Of a DNA stretch of 64,000 nucleotides, positions 1 to 14,476 are shown piece after piece (position 1 is the first letter of the stretch; the number at the start of each line of letters is the position of its first letter). This stretch comes from Deinococcus koreensis (GTDB lineage Bacteria; Deinococcota; Deinococci; Deinococcales; Deinococcaceae). The notes under the pieces are model-generated. The model was given only the letters and a program-made list of their open reading frames with translations. It made no database searches and had not been told where the DNA came from. The position numbers were made by a program, and so were the translations under genes. Location of the stretch: the NCBI RefSeq assembly GCF_002901445.1, contig NZ_PPPD01000001.1, positions 62,001-126,000 on the forward strand. The letters run 5' to 3'.

Positions 1-2
1 TG

Positions 3-206
3 GTCGAGTACTCCGCCGGATACGTCTCGGATCACTGGTGCCACAAGGGACATGTGCTGTTCGTGCTGGACGGCGAACTCCACACCGAGCTGCAGGACGG
101 CCGCACCTTCACCCTGACGCCCGGCATGAGCTATCAGGTCGCCGACGGCGCCGAGGCCCACCGCTCGCGCACCCGAACCGGCGCGCGGCTGTTCATCGTG
201 GACTGA
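3..206 (+). CDS. Cupin-fold protein, DHCW-motif type (5' end missing)
   Basis: This is the C-terminal 67 residues of a small single-domain cupin, open from the window edge to a TGA at 204-206. The reading frame shows a DHWC sequence close to the DHCW motif that names one cupin family, then the beta-rich pattern GHVLFVLDGELHTEL followed by a proline-glycine turn (LTPGMSYQVADG) and a His that would close the barrel. Family members are about 110 residues long, so roughly 40 N-terminal residues lie outside the window. The function of the family is not known; a metal-bound barrel is inferred from the fold. It runs in the same direction as ileS, 49 nt upstream of it. Confidence 0.75.
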   Translation, partial: VEYSAGYVSDHWCHKGHVLFVLDGELHTELQDGRTFTLTPGMSYQVADGAEAHRSRTRTGARLFIVD

Positions 207-255
207 CCCGGCGGCCGACCTCCCCCACCCCTTTCCCACCCACCCAGGAGCCCCC

Positions 256-3200
256 ATGACCACCCAGGACACCCCCCACCTCCCCGGCCAGACCATGTTC
301 ACGCCCGTTCAGCCGAACCCCAGTTTCCCCAGGATGGAAGAAGAGCTGCTGACGTGGTGGCAGGAGAAGCGCATCTTCGAGCGCTCGATGGAGGCGACCA
401 GGGGCGGCCCGAGCTTCACCTTCTACGAGGGGCCGCCCACCGCCAACGGGGTGCCGGGCATCCACCACGTCGAGGCGAGATCCCTGAAGGACCTCTTTCC
501 GCGCTTCAAGACCATGCAGGGCTACTCGGTGCCGCGCAAGGCGGGCTGGGATACCCACGGGTTGCCGGTGGAGATCGCTGTCGAGAAGAAGCTGGGCCTG
601 AAGTCCAAGCGCGAGGTGGAGGCCTACGGCATCGACCGCTTCAACGCCGAGTGCCGCGCCACGGTCTTCGAGTACGAGCAGGACTGGCGCAAATTTACGG
701 AGCGCATGGCCTACTGGGTCAACCTGGACGAGCCCTACATGACGCTGCACCCGAACTACATCGAGAGCGTGTGGTGGAGCGTCAAGCGGCTCGACGAGAA
801 GGGCCTGCTGTATAAGGGCTTCCGGGTCGCGCCCTACTGCCCGAAGGACGGCACGACGCTCTCCAACGCCGAGGTCAGCGAGGGCTACAAGGACATCCAG
901 GATCCCAGCATCTACGTGACCTTCGCGCTGCGCGATCCGGCGGCCCTGGGGCTGGACGCGGGCGCGGCCTTCCTGGTCTGGACGACCACCCCCTGGACGC
1001 TGCCCTACAACGTGGGCGTGGCCCTGCACCCGGACTTCGAGTACGTGGCGGCGAAGGACAGGGAGGGGCGCACGCTGATCCTGGCGCGCTCGCTGCTCGC
1101 CGAGGTGCTGGGCGAGGACGCCGAGGTCGTGAAGATGTTCCGGGGCACCGAGCTGGAGCGCGTGGCCTACGAGCCGCCCTTCACCGAGGCCTACGAGGCC
1201 GAGGGCGAGGGCCGGCCGGTCTGGATGAGCGGCCTGGACACCTACGTGTCGGATTCCGACGGCACCGGCATCGTGCACACGGCGCCGGCCTTCGGGGAGG
1301 ACGACATGCGCCTCGCCCGTACCTACGGCTTTCCGGTGATCGTGGGGGTGGACGAGACCGGCAAGCACCGCTTCGGGCCGTGGGCGGGCGTGTTCTTCCG
1401 CGACGCGAACACCGAGATCGTGCGCGACCTGCGGGCGCGGGGGGTGATGTGGAAAGAGAAGAACTTCATGCACTCGTACCCGCACTGCTGGCGCTGCGGC
1501 ACGCCGCTGATGTACTACGCGACCGAGAGCTGGTACCTGAACAACACCTCGATGAAGGCCCGCCTGATCGAGCTGAACCAGACCATCGACTGGCACCCCG
1601 CGCACATCAGGAACGGCCGCTACGGCGGCTGGCTGGAGAACCTGATCGACTGGAACCTGAGTCGCAACCGCTACTGGGGCACGCCGCTGCCGATCTGGGA
1701 GGCCGAGGACGGCGAATACCGGGTGATCGGTTCGTATGCCGAGCTGGCCGAGCTGAGCGGGCGCCCCGAGGTGGCCGGCCCCGACTTCGACCCGCACCGC
1801 CCCTACGTGGACGACGTGACCTTCGAACAGGGCGGCAAGACCTTCCGGCGCGTGCCCTACGTCATGGACGTCTGGTACGACTCGGGCTCGATGCCCTTCG
1901 CGCAGCACCACTACCCCTTCGAGAACAGGGAACTGTTCGAGGGGGGCGGCTTCCCGGCCGACTACATCGCCGAGGCCATCGACCAGACGCGCGGCTGGTT
2001 CAACTCGCTGCACCAGATCGGCACCATGGTCTTCGACTCGGTGGCCTACAAGTCGGTGATCTGCGCCGGGCACTTCCTGGACGAGAAGGGGCAGAAGATG
2101 TCCAAGTCCAAGGGGAACGTGCTGAACCCCTGGGACGTGTTCGAGGCGTACGGGGCCGACGCGGCGCGCTGGTACACCTACGTGTCCGCGCCGCCCGAGC
2201 TGTCGCGGCGGGTGGGCCTGAACGTGATCGGCGAGTCGTTTCGCTCGTACTTCCTGACGCTCTGGAACACCTACTCGTTTTTCGTGCTGTACGCGAATCT
2301 GGATCGGCCCGATCTGGACGCCGCGCCGCCCGCCGCCGAGCGGCCCGAGGTGGATCGCTGGCTGCTCGCCAAGGTGCAGGCGCTGGTGAAGACGGTGACG
2401 GGCGCGCTGGAGAACTACGATCCCACCACGTCCAGCCGGGCGCTGCAGGAGTTCGTGGTCGAGGACCTCAGCAACTGGTACGTGCGGCGCAACCGCCGGC
2501 GCTTCTGGGCCGGGGACGGGCAGGTGGACGTGAGCGCCTACGCCACGCTGCACACCGCGCTCGTCACGGTGACGCAGCTCACGGCGCCCTTCACGCCCTT
2601 CCTGGCCGAGACGCTGTACCAGAATCTGGTGCGCAGCGCCTCACCCGGCGCGCCCGAGAGCGTCCATCTGGGGTCATGGCCGCTGGTGGACGACTCGCTC
2701 AGCGCGCCCGCGCTCGTGGGCGAGATGGACGCCGTGCTGCGGGTCGTGAGCCTGGGCCGGGCGGTGCGGGGGCAGACCGGCCTGCGACAGCGCCAGCCGC
2801 TCCCTAAGGTGATGCTGCGGGCCCGCACGGCCGAGATGACCCGCGCCCTGGGCCGCTTCGAGGGCCAGATCCGGGAGGAGCTGAACGTCAAGGAGGTCGA
2901 GTTGCTCGACCAGTACGCCGAACTCGTGAGTTACCAGCTGCGCCCCAACCTGGCGCTGCTGGGCAAGAAGTTCGGCAAGGCCGTGCCCCAGGTGCGCGCG
3001 GCGCTGGCGGCGGCGGACGCCTCGGAGGTCGCCCGCGCCGTGCGCGACGGCAAGTTCTTCGAGGTGGTCAGTCCTGAGGGCGAGCGCTACGAGCTGGGGC
3101 CGGACGAGGTGCTGGTGGACGCGAAGAGCCCCGAGGGCTTCGCCGCCCAGGAGGAGGCGGGCTATCTGGTCGCCTTCGACACCACCCTGACCCGCGAGCT

Positions 3201-3471
3201 GGAGCTGGAGGGCCTGGCCCGCGACCTGGTGCGCGGCATTCAGGACGGTCGGAAGGGCGCCGGCTTCCAGGTCTCCGACCGCATCACCCTGCACCTGGAG
3301 CTGGACGGCGACGCCCGCGAGGCCGCCGAGGCGTGGCAGGAGTACCTGATGTCGGAAACGCTGGCCGAGACGCTGGTGTTCGGAGTCGCCGAGGGCTTCC
3401 GGGCCGAGGTCGAGGGCGGCGCGGCGTATCTGGCGAAGGTGGAGGCCAGCGGCCTGACCACGGACGCCTGA
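256..3471 (+). CDS. ileS: Isoleucyl-tRNA synthetase, IleS2-like long form
   Basis: Cytoplasmic class I aminoacyl-tRNA synthetase that charges tRNA-Ile with isoleucine and edits misactivated valine. The 1071-residue product has the class I signatures: the HIGH-like GIHHV at residues 68-72 and KMSKS at 614-618, with the CP1 editing insertion between them (AVEKK, TTTPWTLPYN and later HCWRCG). The length and the long C-terminal part resemble the eukaryote-like IleS2 group, whose members are often less sensitive to mupirocin; that last point is family knowledge, not read here. ATG at 256 follows a CCACCCAGGAGCCCCC stretch with a usable Shine-Dalgarno. The stop codon shares one base with the start of the next gene (TGATG), so the two are probably co-translated. 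Confidence 0.97.
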   Translation: MTTQDTPHLPGQTMFTPVQPNPSFPRMEEELLTWWQEKRIFERSMEATRGGPSFTFYEGPPTANGVPGIHHVEARSLKDLFPRFKTMQGYSVPRKAGWDTHGLPVEIAVEKKLGLKSKREVEAYGIDRFNAECRATVFEYEQDWRKFTERMAYWVNLDEPYMTLHPNYIESVWWSVKRLDEKGLLYKGFRVAPYCPKDGTTLSNAEVSEGYKDIQDPSIYVTFALRDPAALGLDAGAAFLVWTTTPWTLPYNVGVALHPDFEYVAAKDREGRTLILARSLLAEVLGEDAEVVKMFRGTELERVAYEPPFTEAYEAEGEGRPVWMSGLDTYVSDSDGTGIVHTAPAFGEDDMRLARTYGFPVIVGVDETGKHRFGPWAGVFFRDANTEIVRDLRARGVMWKEKNFMHSYPHCWRCGTPLMYYATESWYLNNTSMKARLIELNQTIDWHPAHIRNGRYGGWLENLIDWNLSRNRYWGTPLPIWEAEDGEYRVIGSYAELAELSGRPEVAGPDFDPHRPYVDDVTFEQGGKTFRRVPYVMDVWYDSGSMPFAQHHYPFENRELFEGGGFPADYIAEAIDQTRGWFNSLHQIGTMVFDSVAYKSVICAGHFLDEKGQKMSKSKGNVLNPWDVFEAYGADAARWYTYVSAPPELSRRVGLNVIGESFRSYFLTLWNTYSFFVLYANLDRPDLDAAPPAAERPEVDRWLLAKVQALVKTVTGALENYDPTTSSRALQEFVVEDLSNWYVRRNRRRFWAGDGQVDVSAYATLHTALVTVTQLTAPFTPFLAETLYQNLVRSASPGAPESVHLGSWPLVDDSLSAPALVGEMDAVLRVVSLGRAVRGQTGLRQRQPLPKVMLRARTAEMTRALGRFEGQIREELNVKEVELLDQYAELVSYQLRPNLALLGKKFGKAVPQVRAALAAADASEVARAVRDGKFFEVVSPEGERYELGPDEVLVDAKSPEGFAAQEEAGYLVAFDTTLTRELELEGLARDLVRGIQDGRKGAGFQVSDRITLHLELDGDAREAAEAWQEYLMSETLAETLVFGVAEGFRAEVEGGAAYLAKVEASGLTTDA

Positions 3472-3830
3472 TGGCGACGGAACTCAAGCCCGTGGTCACC
3501 GCCGAGGACACCCTGGAACGCCTGGACATCCGGCTGGGCCGGGTGGTGGAGGTTCAGCCGGAGCCGGGCGCAGCGAAAGCGTCCTACCGCCTGACGGTGG
3601 ACTTCGGGAAGTTCGGGCGGCGTCTCAGCGTGGGGCGCTTCACGGGCCACACGCCGGAGGAGCTGCTGGGCCGGCAGGTTCTGGGTGTGTTGAATTTCGA
3701 GCCGCGCGCCGTCGGCACGGCGATCTCGGAGGTGCTGATCCTGGGGGTTCAGTTTCCGGGAGCGGCCAGTGGCGAGGCGACGTTCCTGACGCCGGCGGTG
3801 GAGGCGCGGCTCGGCAGCAAGGTGTTCTGA
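3471..3830 (+). CDS. CsaA-like tRNA-binding domain protein
   Basis: Small 119-residue OB-fold protein of the EMAP/CsaA type. It contains the family pattern LDIRLGRVVEVQPEPGA near residue 18, then LTVDFG and LLGRQVLGVLNFEPRAVG, and ends with the typical EVLILG and LTP core strands. Relatives bind the elbow of tRNA or act as export-related chaperones (CsaA); which applies here cannot be told from sequence. Its ATG overlaps the ileS stop by one base, which fits a tRNA-related role and translational coupling. A longer reading frame extends upstream inside ileS but lacks family similarity, so 3471 is taken as the start. Confidence 0.88.
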   Translation: MATELKPVVTAEDTLERLDIRLGRVVEVQPEPGAAKASYRLTVDFGKFGRRLSVGRFTGHTPEELLGRQVLGVLNFEPRAVGTAISEVLILGVQFPGAASGEATFLTPAVEARLGSKVF

Positions 3831-3837
3831 GGCGAGA

Positions 3838-3880
3838 GGGAGCGGGGCGATGTCTGATGGAAAGACACCGCCCCGCTCCC
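3838..3880. terminator. Bidirectional hairpin terminator between convergent genes
   Basis: An 18-bp stem with one mismatch (3838-3855 pairs with 3863-3880) closes a 7-nt loop. It begins with GGGAGCGGGGCG and ends with CGCCCCGCTCCC. It sits between the stop codons of the CsaA-like gene and of degV, so it probably serves both directions; there is no long T-run. Confidence 0.8.
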
Positions 3881-3898
3881 CCGATACCGACGCGGGCT

Positions 3899-4741
3899 CT
3901 ACGCCATCGGGCAGGCCATGAAGCCGTAGGTGCCGGGGCCGACGTGGGCGCCGATCACCGGGCCGATCAGCTGCACGCGGCCCTTGCGGACGTTCAGGCC
4001 GCTGGAGGCGACCGCCGTGCGCAGCGCGTTGATGCGGCCCGAGTCGCGGCCGGCGTGGGCGATGGTCACGGAGATGGGCTCGTGGCCGAAGCGGGCGCGT
4101 AGCTGCTCCAGCATGTCGCTGGAGGCCTGATCCGCCTTGATGCGGCGCACGGCCTTGAGTTCGCCGTGGCTGAACTGCAGGATAGGCCGCACCCCCAGCA
4201 TGTTCGCCATGAACTCCTGCGCCCGGCCGATGCGCCCGCCCCGGCGCAGGTACTCCAGCGAGGCCACGCTGAATTCCGCGAACATCTCCTCGCCCACGGT
4301 CTGCACGGCCTGGACAGCATCCAGGTGGGAGCCGCCGCGCTGCACGGTGGCCTGGGCAGCCATCACGGCCTCGGCCAGCGGCGTACTGGCCAGCTCACTG
4401 TCGACCACGTGGATGCGGTGGCGGCCGTCGAGGCTGCGGGCCGCCTGCTGGGCGTGGCGCACGGTATCCGACAGCTTGCCCGAGAGATGGATGCTCACCA
4501 CGTGATCGTGGGTCTGCAGCAGTTCCTCGTATTTGCGGACGAAGGCCTCCACCTCGACCGGGGCGGTGGTGGCCATGCCGCCGGTCTTCATGTGGTCGTA
4601 CACGGCGTCCGGGTCGATCTCCTGCCAGTCGAGCATCCGGCGTTCACGCAGACTGACCGTCAGGGGAAGCAGATGGATGCCCAGCTGCCGCGCACTGTCC
4701 GGGGGCAGGTCGCACGTCGAGTCGGTCAGCACAGCGATCAT
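3899..4741 (-). CDS. DegV family fatty-acid-binding protein
   Basis: The 280-residue product opens with the DegV signature [12 protein letters not shown] and carries LLPLTV, the segment [23 protein letters not shown] and the C-terminal [16 protein letters not shown], all typical of DegV/FakB proteins. These bind a single fatty acid and, in Firmicutes, present it to the FakA kinase; no fakA is visible here. The length is normal for the family. The first codon lies in an AT-rich stretch with no clear Shine-Dalgarno. A CAGACT hexamer 6 nt upstream could be a weak -10 box of the leaderless type. Confidence 0.93.
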   Translation of the reverse strand: MIAVLTDSTCDLPPDSARQLGIHLLPLTVSLRERRMLDWQEIDPDAVYDHMKTGGMATTAPVEVEAFVRKYEELLQTHDHVVSIHLSGKLSDTVRHAQQAARSLDGRHRIHVVDSELASTPLAEAVMAAQATVQRGGSHLDAVQAVQTVGEEMFAEFSVASLEYLRRGGRIGRAQEFMANMLGVRPILQFSHGELKAVRRIKADQASSDMLEQLRARFGHEPISVTIAHAGRDSGRINALRTAVASSGLNVRKGRVQLIGPVIGAHVGPGTYGFMACPMA

Positions 4742-4906
4742 ACTGAGAGTCTGATGTGCAGAAAAAAAGTTTTCCGTGAGATATTCTGCGTCTTCACTTC
4801 ACACAGCTTAATGAAGTAATTGGTGACAATGGTGAAAGAGGGTCGCCTGGCCCGGGGCTCCTGCCCGGTTCCCCCTGGAATTACGGACGGCCCCCCAGGC
4901 GGCCTC

Positions 4907-4912
4907 TATACT
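4907..4912 (+). promoter_or_regulatory. -10 box TATACT of bshA leader transcript
   Basis: TATACT lies 8 nt before an ATG at 4921, the spacing expected for a leaderless transcript. The ATG opens a 14-codon leader ORF, not bshA itself. Confidence 0.6.
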
Positions 4913-4920
4913 CCGCAGTC

Positions 4921-4965
4921 ATGACCGCTTGCTCTCATCCGTCTCCGGCCGGGCGCCGCCGATGA
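4921..4965 (+). CDS. Leader mini-ORF overlapping the bshA start
   Basis: A 14-residue [17 protein letters not shown], begins 8 nt after the TATACT box. Its TGA at 4963-4965 overlaps the ATG of bshA at 4962 in the arrangement ATGA. There is no good Shine-Dalgarno for bshA, so ribosomes finishing this leader may be needed to start it. The coding status is inferred from the layout only; a peptide of this size has no family match. Confidence 0.45.
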   Translation: MTACSHPSPAGRRR

Positions 4966-6083
4966 AGGTGGCCGTGCTCTGCCACGCCAGTGCCGGCGGC
5001 TCCGGCGTGGTGGCCACCGAACTGGGCCTGATGGTGGCCCGCGCCGGACACGAGGTTCACTTCGTGGGCTCGGCCCAGCCGTTCCGGCTCTCGGGTCACG
5101 GGGGCATGGCCGGCCCCTACTTCCATCAGGTCAGTTCGTTCGCCTACGCCCTGTTCGAGCAGCCCTTTCCCGAACTGGCCGCCGCGAACACCCTCACCGA
5201 GGTGATCCTGGAGCACGAGGTCGAGCTGTCGCACGCGCACTACGCGATTCCGCACGCGACCGCCGCCATCCATGCCAAGGCCATCACCGGCCGCTCGCGC
5301 GTCATGACCACCCTGCACGGCACCGACGTCACGCTGGTGGGCGCCGAGCCCGCCTTCCGGCACACGACCCGCCACGCCATCGAGCGCAGCGACCACGTGA
5401 CGGCCGTGTCGCACTTCCTGGCCCAGCAGACCCAGGAACTGTTCGGCACCGGGCGCGAGATCGAGGTGATCCACAACTTCGTGGATGCCGAGCGCTTCCA
5501 GCGCATTCCCGACCCGGCGGTGCGGGCCCGCTTCGCCCACCCGGACGAGGCGCTGCTGGTGCATGTCAGCAACTTCCGCCCGGTCAAGCGGGTCGAGGAC
5601 GTGGTGCAGGTGTTTTCCCGCGTGGCGAGCGAGATGCCCGCCCGCCTGCTGATGATCGGCGACGGCCCGGATCGCCCGCGCGCCTTCGAACTCGCGCAGC
5701 AGCTCGGGATCATCGGCCGCACCCACTTCCTGGGCTCGTTTCCCGATGTCGAGACGGTGCTGGGCATCTCCGACCTGTTCCTGTTGCCGAGCAGCAAGGA
5801 GAGCTTCGGGCTGGCCGCGCTGGAGGCCATGAGCTGCGAGGTACCGGTGGTCGCGGCGCGGGCAGGCGGGATTCCCGAGGTGGTCGAGAACGGCCTGACG
5901 GGGGTGCTGTGCGCGGTGGGCGACGTGGACGGCATGGCCCACGCGGCGCTGAGGATTCTGCGCGACCGCGACCTGTACCTGCAGATGGGCCGCGCCGGGA
6001 GGCAGGCCGCCCTGACCCGGTTCCACCCGAACCTGATCGTGCCCCAGTACCTCCGGGCCTACGAGCGGACGATCACGGGCTGA
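4962..6083 (+). CDS. bshA: N-acetyl-alpha-D-glucosaminyl L-malate synthase
   Basis: GT4-family glycosyltransferase that joins UDP-GlcNAc to L-malate, the first step in making bacillithiol, the low-molecular-weight thiol of Deinococcus and Firmicutes. The 373 residues match BshA closely: [13 protein letters not shown] near the N-terminus, [43 protein letters not shown], a GDGP nucleotide-sugar loop and [12 protein letters not shown] with the catalytic-region glutamate. The start at 4962 gives the expected [10 protein letters not shown] beginning; an in-frame TTG at 4929 would add residues unlike the family. A PIG-L deacetylase that could do step 2 lies at 23463. Translation may be coupled to the upstream mini-ORF. 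Confidence 0.93.
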   Translation: MKVAVLCHASAGGSGVVATELGLMVARAGHEVHFVGSAQPFRLSGHGGMAGPYFHQVSSFAYALFEQPFPELAAANTLTEVILEHEVELSHAHYAIPHATAAIHAKAITGRSRVMTTLHGTDVTLVGAEPAFRHTTRHAIERSDHVTAVSHFLAQQTQELFGTGREIEVIHNFVDAERFQRIPDPAVRARFAHPDEALLVHVSNFRPVKRVEDVVQVFSRVASEMPARLLMIGDGPDRPRAFELAQQLGIIGRTHFLGSFPDVETVLGISDLFLLPSSKESFGLAALEAMSCEVPVVAARAGGIPEVVENGLTGVLCAVGDVDGMAHAALRILRDRDLYLQMGRAGRQAALTRFHPNLIVPQYLRAYERTITG

Positions 6084-6566
6084 TCCGGGTCAGGCGGACG
6101 CGGAGGCGCGTTCGGCCACGGCTCAGGGTGCCCGGATCACCTGATCCGGTGCGCCGCCAGTGGAGGCCGCCGAGTCCAGAGGACGCAAGTCGGAACGTAG
6201 CCAGCCTCAGCCGCTCACAGGCGACGCCCTCGTTCCCCTTCCCGTCATGGGACGCGTTTGGAACGGTTGCGGAGAGGGTGTTGGGGAGGGATGCTGACAG
6301 TCTCGTAACGCGGTCGCTGAACAACTCGGTTGGTGCTGTCCGGGACGCCATCTAAGTTCTTCCCCGCTGCTGCGCAACTCTCCGAGTCCCAGCCTCCCCC
6401 GCCAGGAGGGAGGAGCCAAAAACCTCGTGGTCATCGCCTTTGGAAAGGCACTCAGCCGAGACAGTCCGGACTCCTGGTTGGAGAGGATGAGGGTCAGGGG
6501 GGGGAGGAAGCCAGTCCAGTTTCAAATCCTCACTTCTCGGCGGAGGGTCTCCTCGTACCAAATAAC
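6084..6566. other. Gene-free intergenic stretch
   Basis: About 480 bp between bshA and the next gene hold no reading frame with protein-like character. The right half is rich in polypurine and polypyrimidine runs, such as GAGGGTCAGGGGGGGAGG near 6490, of the kind also found inside the MITE-like element near 34.9 kb. It may be decayed repeat DNA; I see no terminal repeats or RNA fold that would identify it. Confidence 0.5.
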
Positions 6567-6591
6567 AACAGGCCCCGCCGGGGGGCCTGTT
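6567..6591 (-). terminator. Hairpin terminator of the secreted-protein gene
   Basis: AACAGGCCCC (6567-6576) pairs with GGGGCCTGTT (6582-6591) across a 5-nt loop. On the minus strand the stem is followed by TTGTTATTT, fitting a Rho-independent terminator 35 nt past the stop of the gene at 6626. Confidence 0.8.
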
Positions 6592-6625
6592 CAGGCTCTG
6601 TGAATCCGATTTCTTGAATCCGACT

Positions 6626-7192
6626 TCAGCGGCCCATGCGGACGGACACGGCGCGGTCGTCTGTGAAGGGCGTGACCTTGACCGCCCGGCCGACGTCCAC
6701 GATATAGGCGTTCCAGCCGCGTTTGAGGGCGGCCTCGTAGCCCTTGTTCGCCGTCACCTTGACGTCGGCGTTCACCCAGACCACGAACAGGGTCGCCTTC
6801 CCCACGTTCGGCGCGACCTCACGCAGCGTTTCGGCGTCGTCGTGACGGCCGTTCTGGTTCTGATCCTGGTAGGCGAAGAATTTCAGCTCGGCCGACTGCA
6901 CCGGGGCGCTGACGGCCACGGGGTCGATCACGCCGGGCCAGGAGACGTTCTGCGGGGTCAGGTTGACCTGGGCGCGGGCGGTCGGGGCCGTGGCGGGCAG
7001 CTCCAGCCTGAAGCGGCCGCCCTCGACCGGCACGCTCACGACCTCCTGCAGGGGCTGACCAAAGGGGGTGACCACGAAGCCGCTGATCCGCGTATCGGCC
7101 CCGGCCCCCTCGACCGTCCCCGTCACAGTGAGGGCGGCCGCCTGACCGGCAGTCAGGGTGAGCAGGAACGGAACGAGCAGACGGCGGTTCAT
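6626..7192 (-). CDS. Secreted protein with a calcium-loop-like motif
   Basis: The 188-residue product has a clean Sec signal peptide ([20 protein letters not shown], cleavage likely after the AAA around residue 20). The mature part begins with a beta-sandwich-like [21 protein letters not shown], resembling carboxypeptidase-regulatory or transthyretin-like domains. It contains [12 protein letters not shown], which has the acidic spacing of an EF-hand or dockerin calcium loop. I do not recognise a named family. It stands alone, with its own terminator downstream, on the same strand as sucCD. Confidence 0.75.
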   Translation of the reverse strand: MNRRLLVPFLLTLTAGQAAALTVTGTVEGAGADTRISGFVVTPFGQPLQEVVSVPVEGGRFRLELPATAPTARAQVNLTPQNVSWPGVIDPVAVSAPVQSAELKFFAYQDQNQNGRHDDAETLREVAPNVGKATLFVVWVNADVKVTANKGYEAALKRGWNAYIVDVGRAVKVTPFTDDRAVSVRMGR

Positions 7193-7314
7193 GGCCTCAG
7201 TGTACGCAGGGGGCTGACCCGCATGTGACCCGAGATGACGATTTCTTCATGCTGCGTGAACGGCGGTGGGGGGACGACGCCCCCTGGGCACCGTCCCCCC
7301 ATCCTGAGCTGTCT

Positions 7315-9380
<2,066 letters not shown>

Positions 9381-9449
9381 GGTCTTGCCTCCTGAGGGTT
9401 GTATGAGGGGAGTTCTCTGAGTTGCTGGCCGCCTCGCGGGCCGACTGCT

Positions 9450-9473
9450 GTTCTTTCCCGAAGAACGAGTATA
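9450..9473 (-). promoter_or_regulatory. sucCD -10 box with adjoining palindrome
   Basis: On the minus strand TATACT (complement of 9468-9473) is followed by a perfect 6-bp inverted repeat, GTTCTT-N5-AAGAAC, at 9450-9466. The palindrome would cover the transcription start, so it could be an operator or only a 5'-UTR hairpin. No matching -35 was found. Confidence 0.45.
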
Positions 9474-9594
9474 AGCGTGGCCCCGCGAAGCGGAGGCGTC
9501 TTGTCCCTGATCCGGGAACAGCCGCGGCCGTGCCGCGCTCCTCTCCCCCACCCCGCGCCCCCAGCGCCACTTCTCCCGCGGCGAGGTGGCGTGT

Positions 9595-9600
9595 TAGCTT
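9595..9600 (+). promoter_or_regulatory. -10 box TAGCTT of the M24 peptidase gene
   Basis: TAGCTT ends 6 nt before the ATG at 9607. There is no Shine-Dalgarno, so a leaderless mRNA is likely. Confidence 0.6.
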
Positions 9601-9606
9601 GCCGGG

Positions 9607-10652
<1,046 letters not shown>

Positions 10653-10656
<4 letters not shown>

Positions 10657-11147
10657 GGGGCTGGATGCTGGGTCTGGCCCTGCTGGCCTCGGCCGGGGCG
10701 CAGGGCTACACGGTGCAGCCGGGCGACACCTTCTGGGAGCTGGCGCAGCGGTACGGGGTCGCGGTGGCGGCGCTGCAGGCGGCCAATCCGGGCGAGCTGC
10801 GGGCCGGCCAGGTGCTGCAGCTGCCGGGCGCCGCCCCCCGCGCCAGCGCCGACGACGCGCCTGTGCCCGCCGCCACGGTCTTCCAGCGTGGTCAGGCCGT
10901 GTACTACGGGGGCCGGCGCGACGCCCGCACGGTCATGACCGCTGCCCACCTGAGCCTGCCGATGGGCACCTGGGTGCGGGTCGTCCACCAGCGCTCGGGC
11001 CGCAGCGTGGACGTGCTGATCAACGACCGGGGGCCGTTCGGCATCCCGTCGCGCATCATCGACCTCTCGGACGACGCGGCGCGGGTGCTGGGCATCCTGA
11101 GCGAGGGCATCGCCCCCGTGACGCTCACCATCCTGTCCAGGCCGTGA
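10653..11147 (+). CDS. LysM plus RlpA-like double-psi barrel secreted protein
   Basis: The 164-residue product starts with a short signal sequence ([15 protein letters not shown]). A LysM peptidoglycan-binding repeat follows ([28 protein letters not shown]), then a proline-rich linker and a C-terminal RlpA-like barrel, where [19 protein letters not shown] holds the family Asp-Arg-Gly-Pro motif. RlpA proteins are septal lytic transglycosylases acting on denuded glycan strands. The GTG start at 10653 is set by AAGGAG at 10642-10647 and by the 4-base overlap with the peptidase stop. The conserved histidine of the short 3D-type relatives is not seen. Confidence 0.88.
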
Positions 11148-11223
11148 AGGCGGGAAAGGCGGGAAAGAGGCCGACCCCCGCCGATATGAAGACCATTGAC
11201 CGGAGCCGGCTCATGACCGGTGT

Positions 11224-11229
11224 TAGAAT
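11224..11229 (+). promoter_or_regulatory. Candidate -10 box TAGAAT of ybjN-like gene
   Basis: TAGAAT lies about 70 nt before the ATG at 11297, giving a leadered mRNA that carries GAGGAGG at 11281-11287. No good -35 at 16-18 bp was found. Confidence 0.4.
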
Positions 11230-11296
11230 CTTCCGGGTCTCAAGCCACACACGGTTACACCTGATGTGTTTCACCCCACCGAGGAGGATGGTTTAA

Positions 11297-11764
<468 letters not shown>

Positions 11765-11932
11765 GCTTCCACCGGAGGGCGGGTCGATCCTGCCCTCTTG
11801 CTTATCCGTAGTAAGTGAATTGTTTCACGATAAATCGCGCCCGTGAATTTTTTGTTGAATCATTCGCCTGATTCTCTGCCTTCTCCTGGCTCCTGCTTCC
11901 CTTCTGACGGATTTCAGGTGCACAGTGGGGAC

Positions 11933-12466
11933 ATGCGACGCCTCCTGAGCCTGATCTGTGCGGCCAGCTGCTCGGCCCTGGCCCACCAGCCCCTGTTCAA
12001 CGCCGGCCCGGCCACGCGTGAGGCCCCCTACGTGATCTCGCAGGTGGCCGTGTCGAAGGTCATCACGGCCCAGAGCCGGGGCGCCGGGCAGCACTGGTAC
12101 CGGCTGACGGTGCCGGACGGTTTCGTGCTGGACGCCACGCTCTTTGTCGGTGGCTCCTGCGCTGCGTCGTTCGCGCCGAAGCTGTGGCTGGTCGGGCCGG
12201 GGCTCGCACAGGAGTCGGCCCCCTTCGAGACGGGCTCAGACGGCGCCGTGACCGTGCCGGGACGCTGGGCGGCGTACCAGGGACATGGCCTGACGGCACG
12301 CAAAGGCGACACGCTCCGGCGCACGCTGAATGCAGGGAGCTACTTTCTGGTCGTCGACCGGGGCGACACGCCAGGGTGGGTCATGCTGTCGCTGGGGGGG
12401 CGCGAGGAGGCCGGCGGGACGGCGGAGGGACGGGCCGCCCTGGGCCGCTTCAACCGCTGCCAGTGA
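11933..12466 (+). CDS. Secreted protein of unknown function
   Basis: The 177-residue product has a signal peptide (MRRLLSLICAASCSALA, likely cut before HQPL). The mature part is beta-rich, with GQHWYRLTVPDGFVLDATLFVGGSC and GSYFLVVDRGDTPGWVMLSLGG, a pattern seen in bacterial pre-peptidase C-terminal-like sandwich domains; this is a resemblance only. Three cysteines remain in the mature protein. An earlier in-frame ATG exists at 11843, but the signal peptide makes 11933 the better start. No partner gene is apparent. Confidence 0.7.
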   Translation: MRRLLSLICAASCSALAHQPLFNAGPATREAPYVISQVAVSKVITAQSRGAGQHWYRLTVPDGFVLDATLFVGGSCAASFAPKLWLVGPGLAQESAPFETGSDGAVTVPGRWAAYQGHGLTARKGDTLRRTLNAGSYFLVVDRGDTPGWVMLSLGGREEAGGTAEGRAALGRFNRCQ

Positions 12467-12632
12467 TGGGGCGTCCGTCTCCTTCTGATGTCCGAATCCC
12501 TGGAAGGGCACTGCTGAGATCGTCCATCGCCCATGAGTCCGGCTGGTCTCCGGCCCTGCCTAGCCCTTCTGCTGGCGCCGCTGGTCGGATCGAATCCTGC
12601 AGAGACCGGCCTGGGTCGGAGTCCGCCCTCGC

Positions 12633-14441
<1,809 letters not shown>

Positions 14442-14446
14442 GGCTG

Positions 14447-14452
14447 AGGCTA
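14447..14452 (-). promoter_or_regulatory. -10 box TAGCCT of pepF
   Basis: The complement of 14447-14452 reads TAGCCT, 5 nt before the pepF ATG, a leaderless layout. A perfect palindrome, CCTGTACAGG, lies just upstream at 14461-14470. Confidence 0.55.
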
Positions 14453-14476
14453 GCACCTGTCCTGTACAGGCCCAGC

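Noticed and set aside
193..2553. 786-codon open frame on the minus strand across ileS
   Set aside because: It is the antisense frame of a GC-rich gene; composition is His/Gly/Val/Arg-rich with no domain, and ileS is certain.
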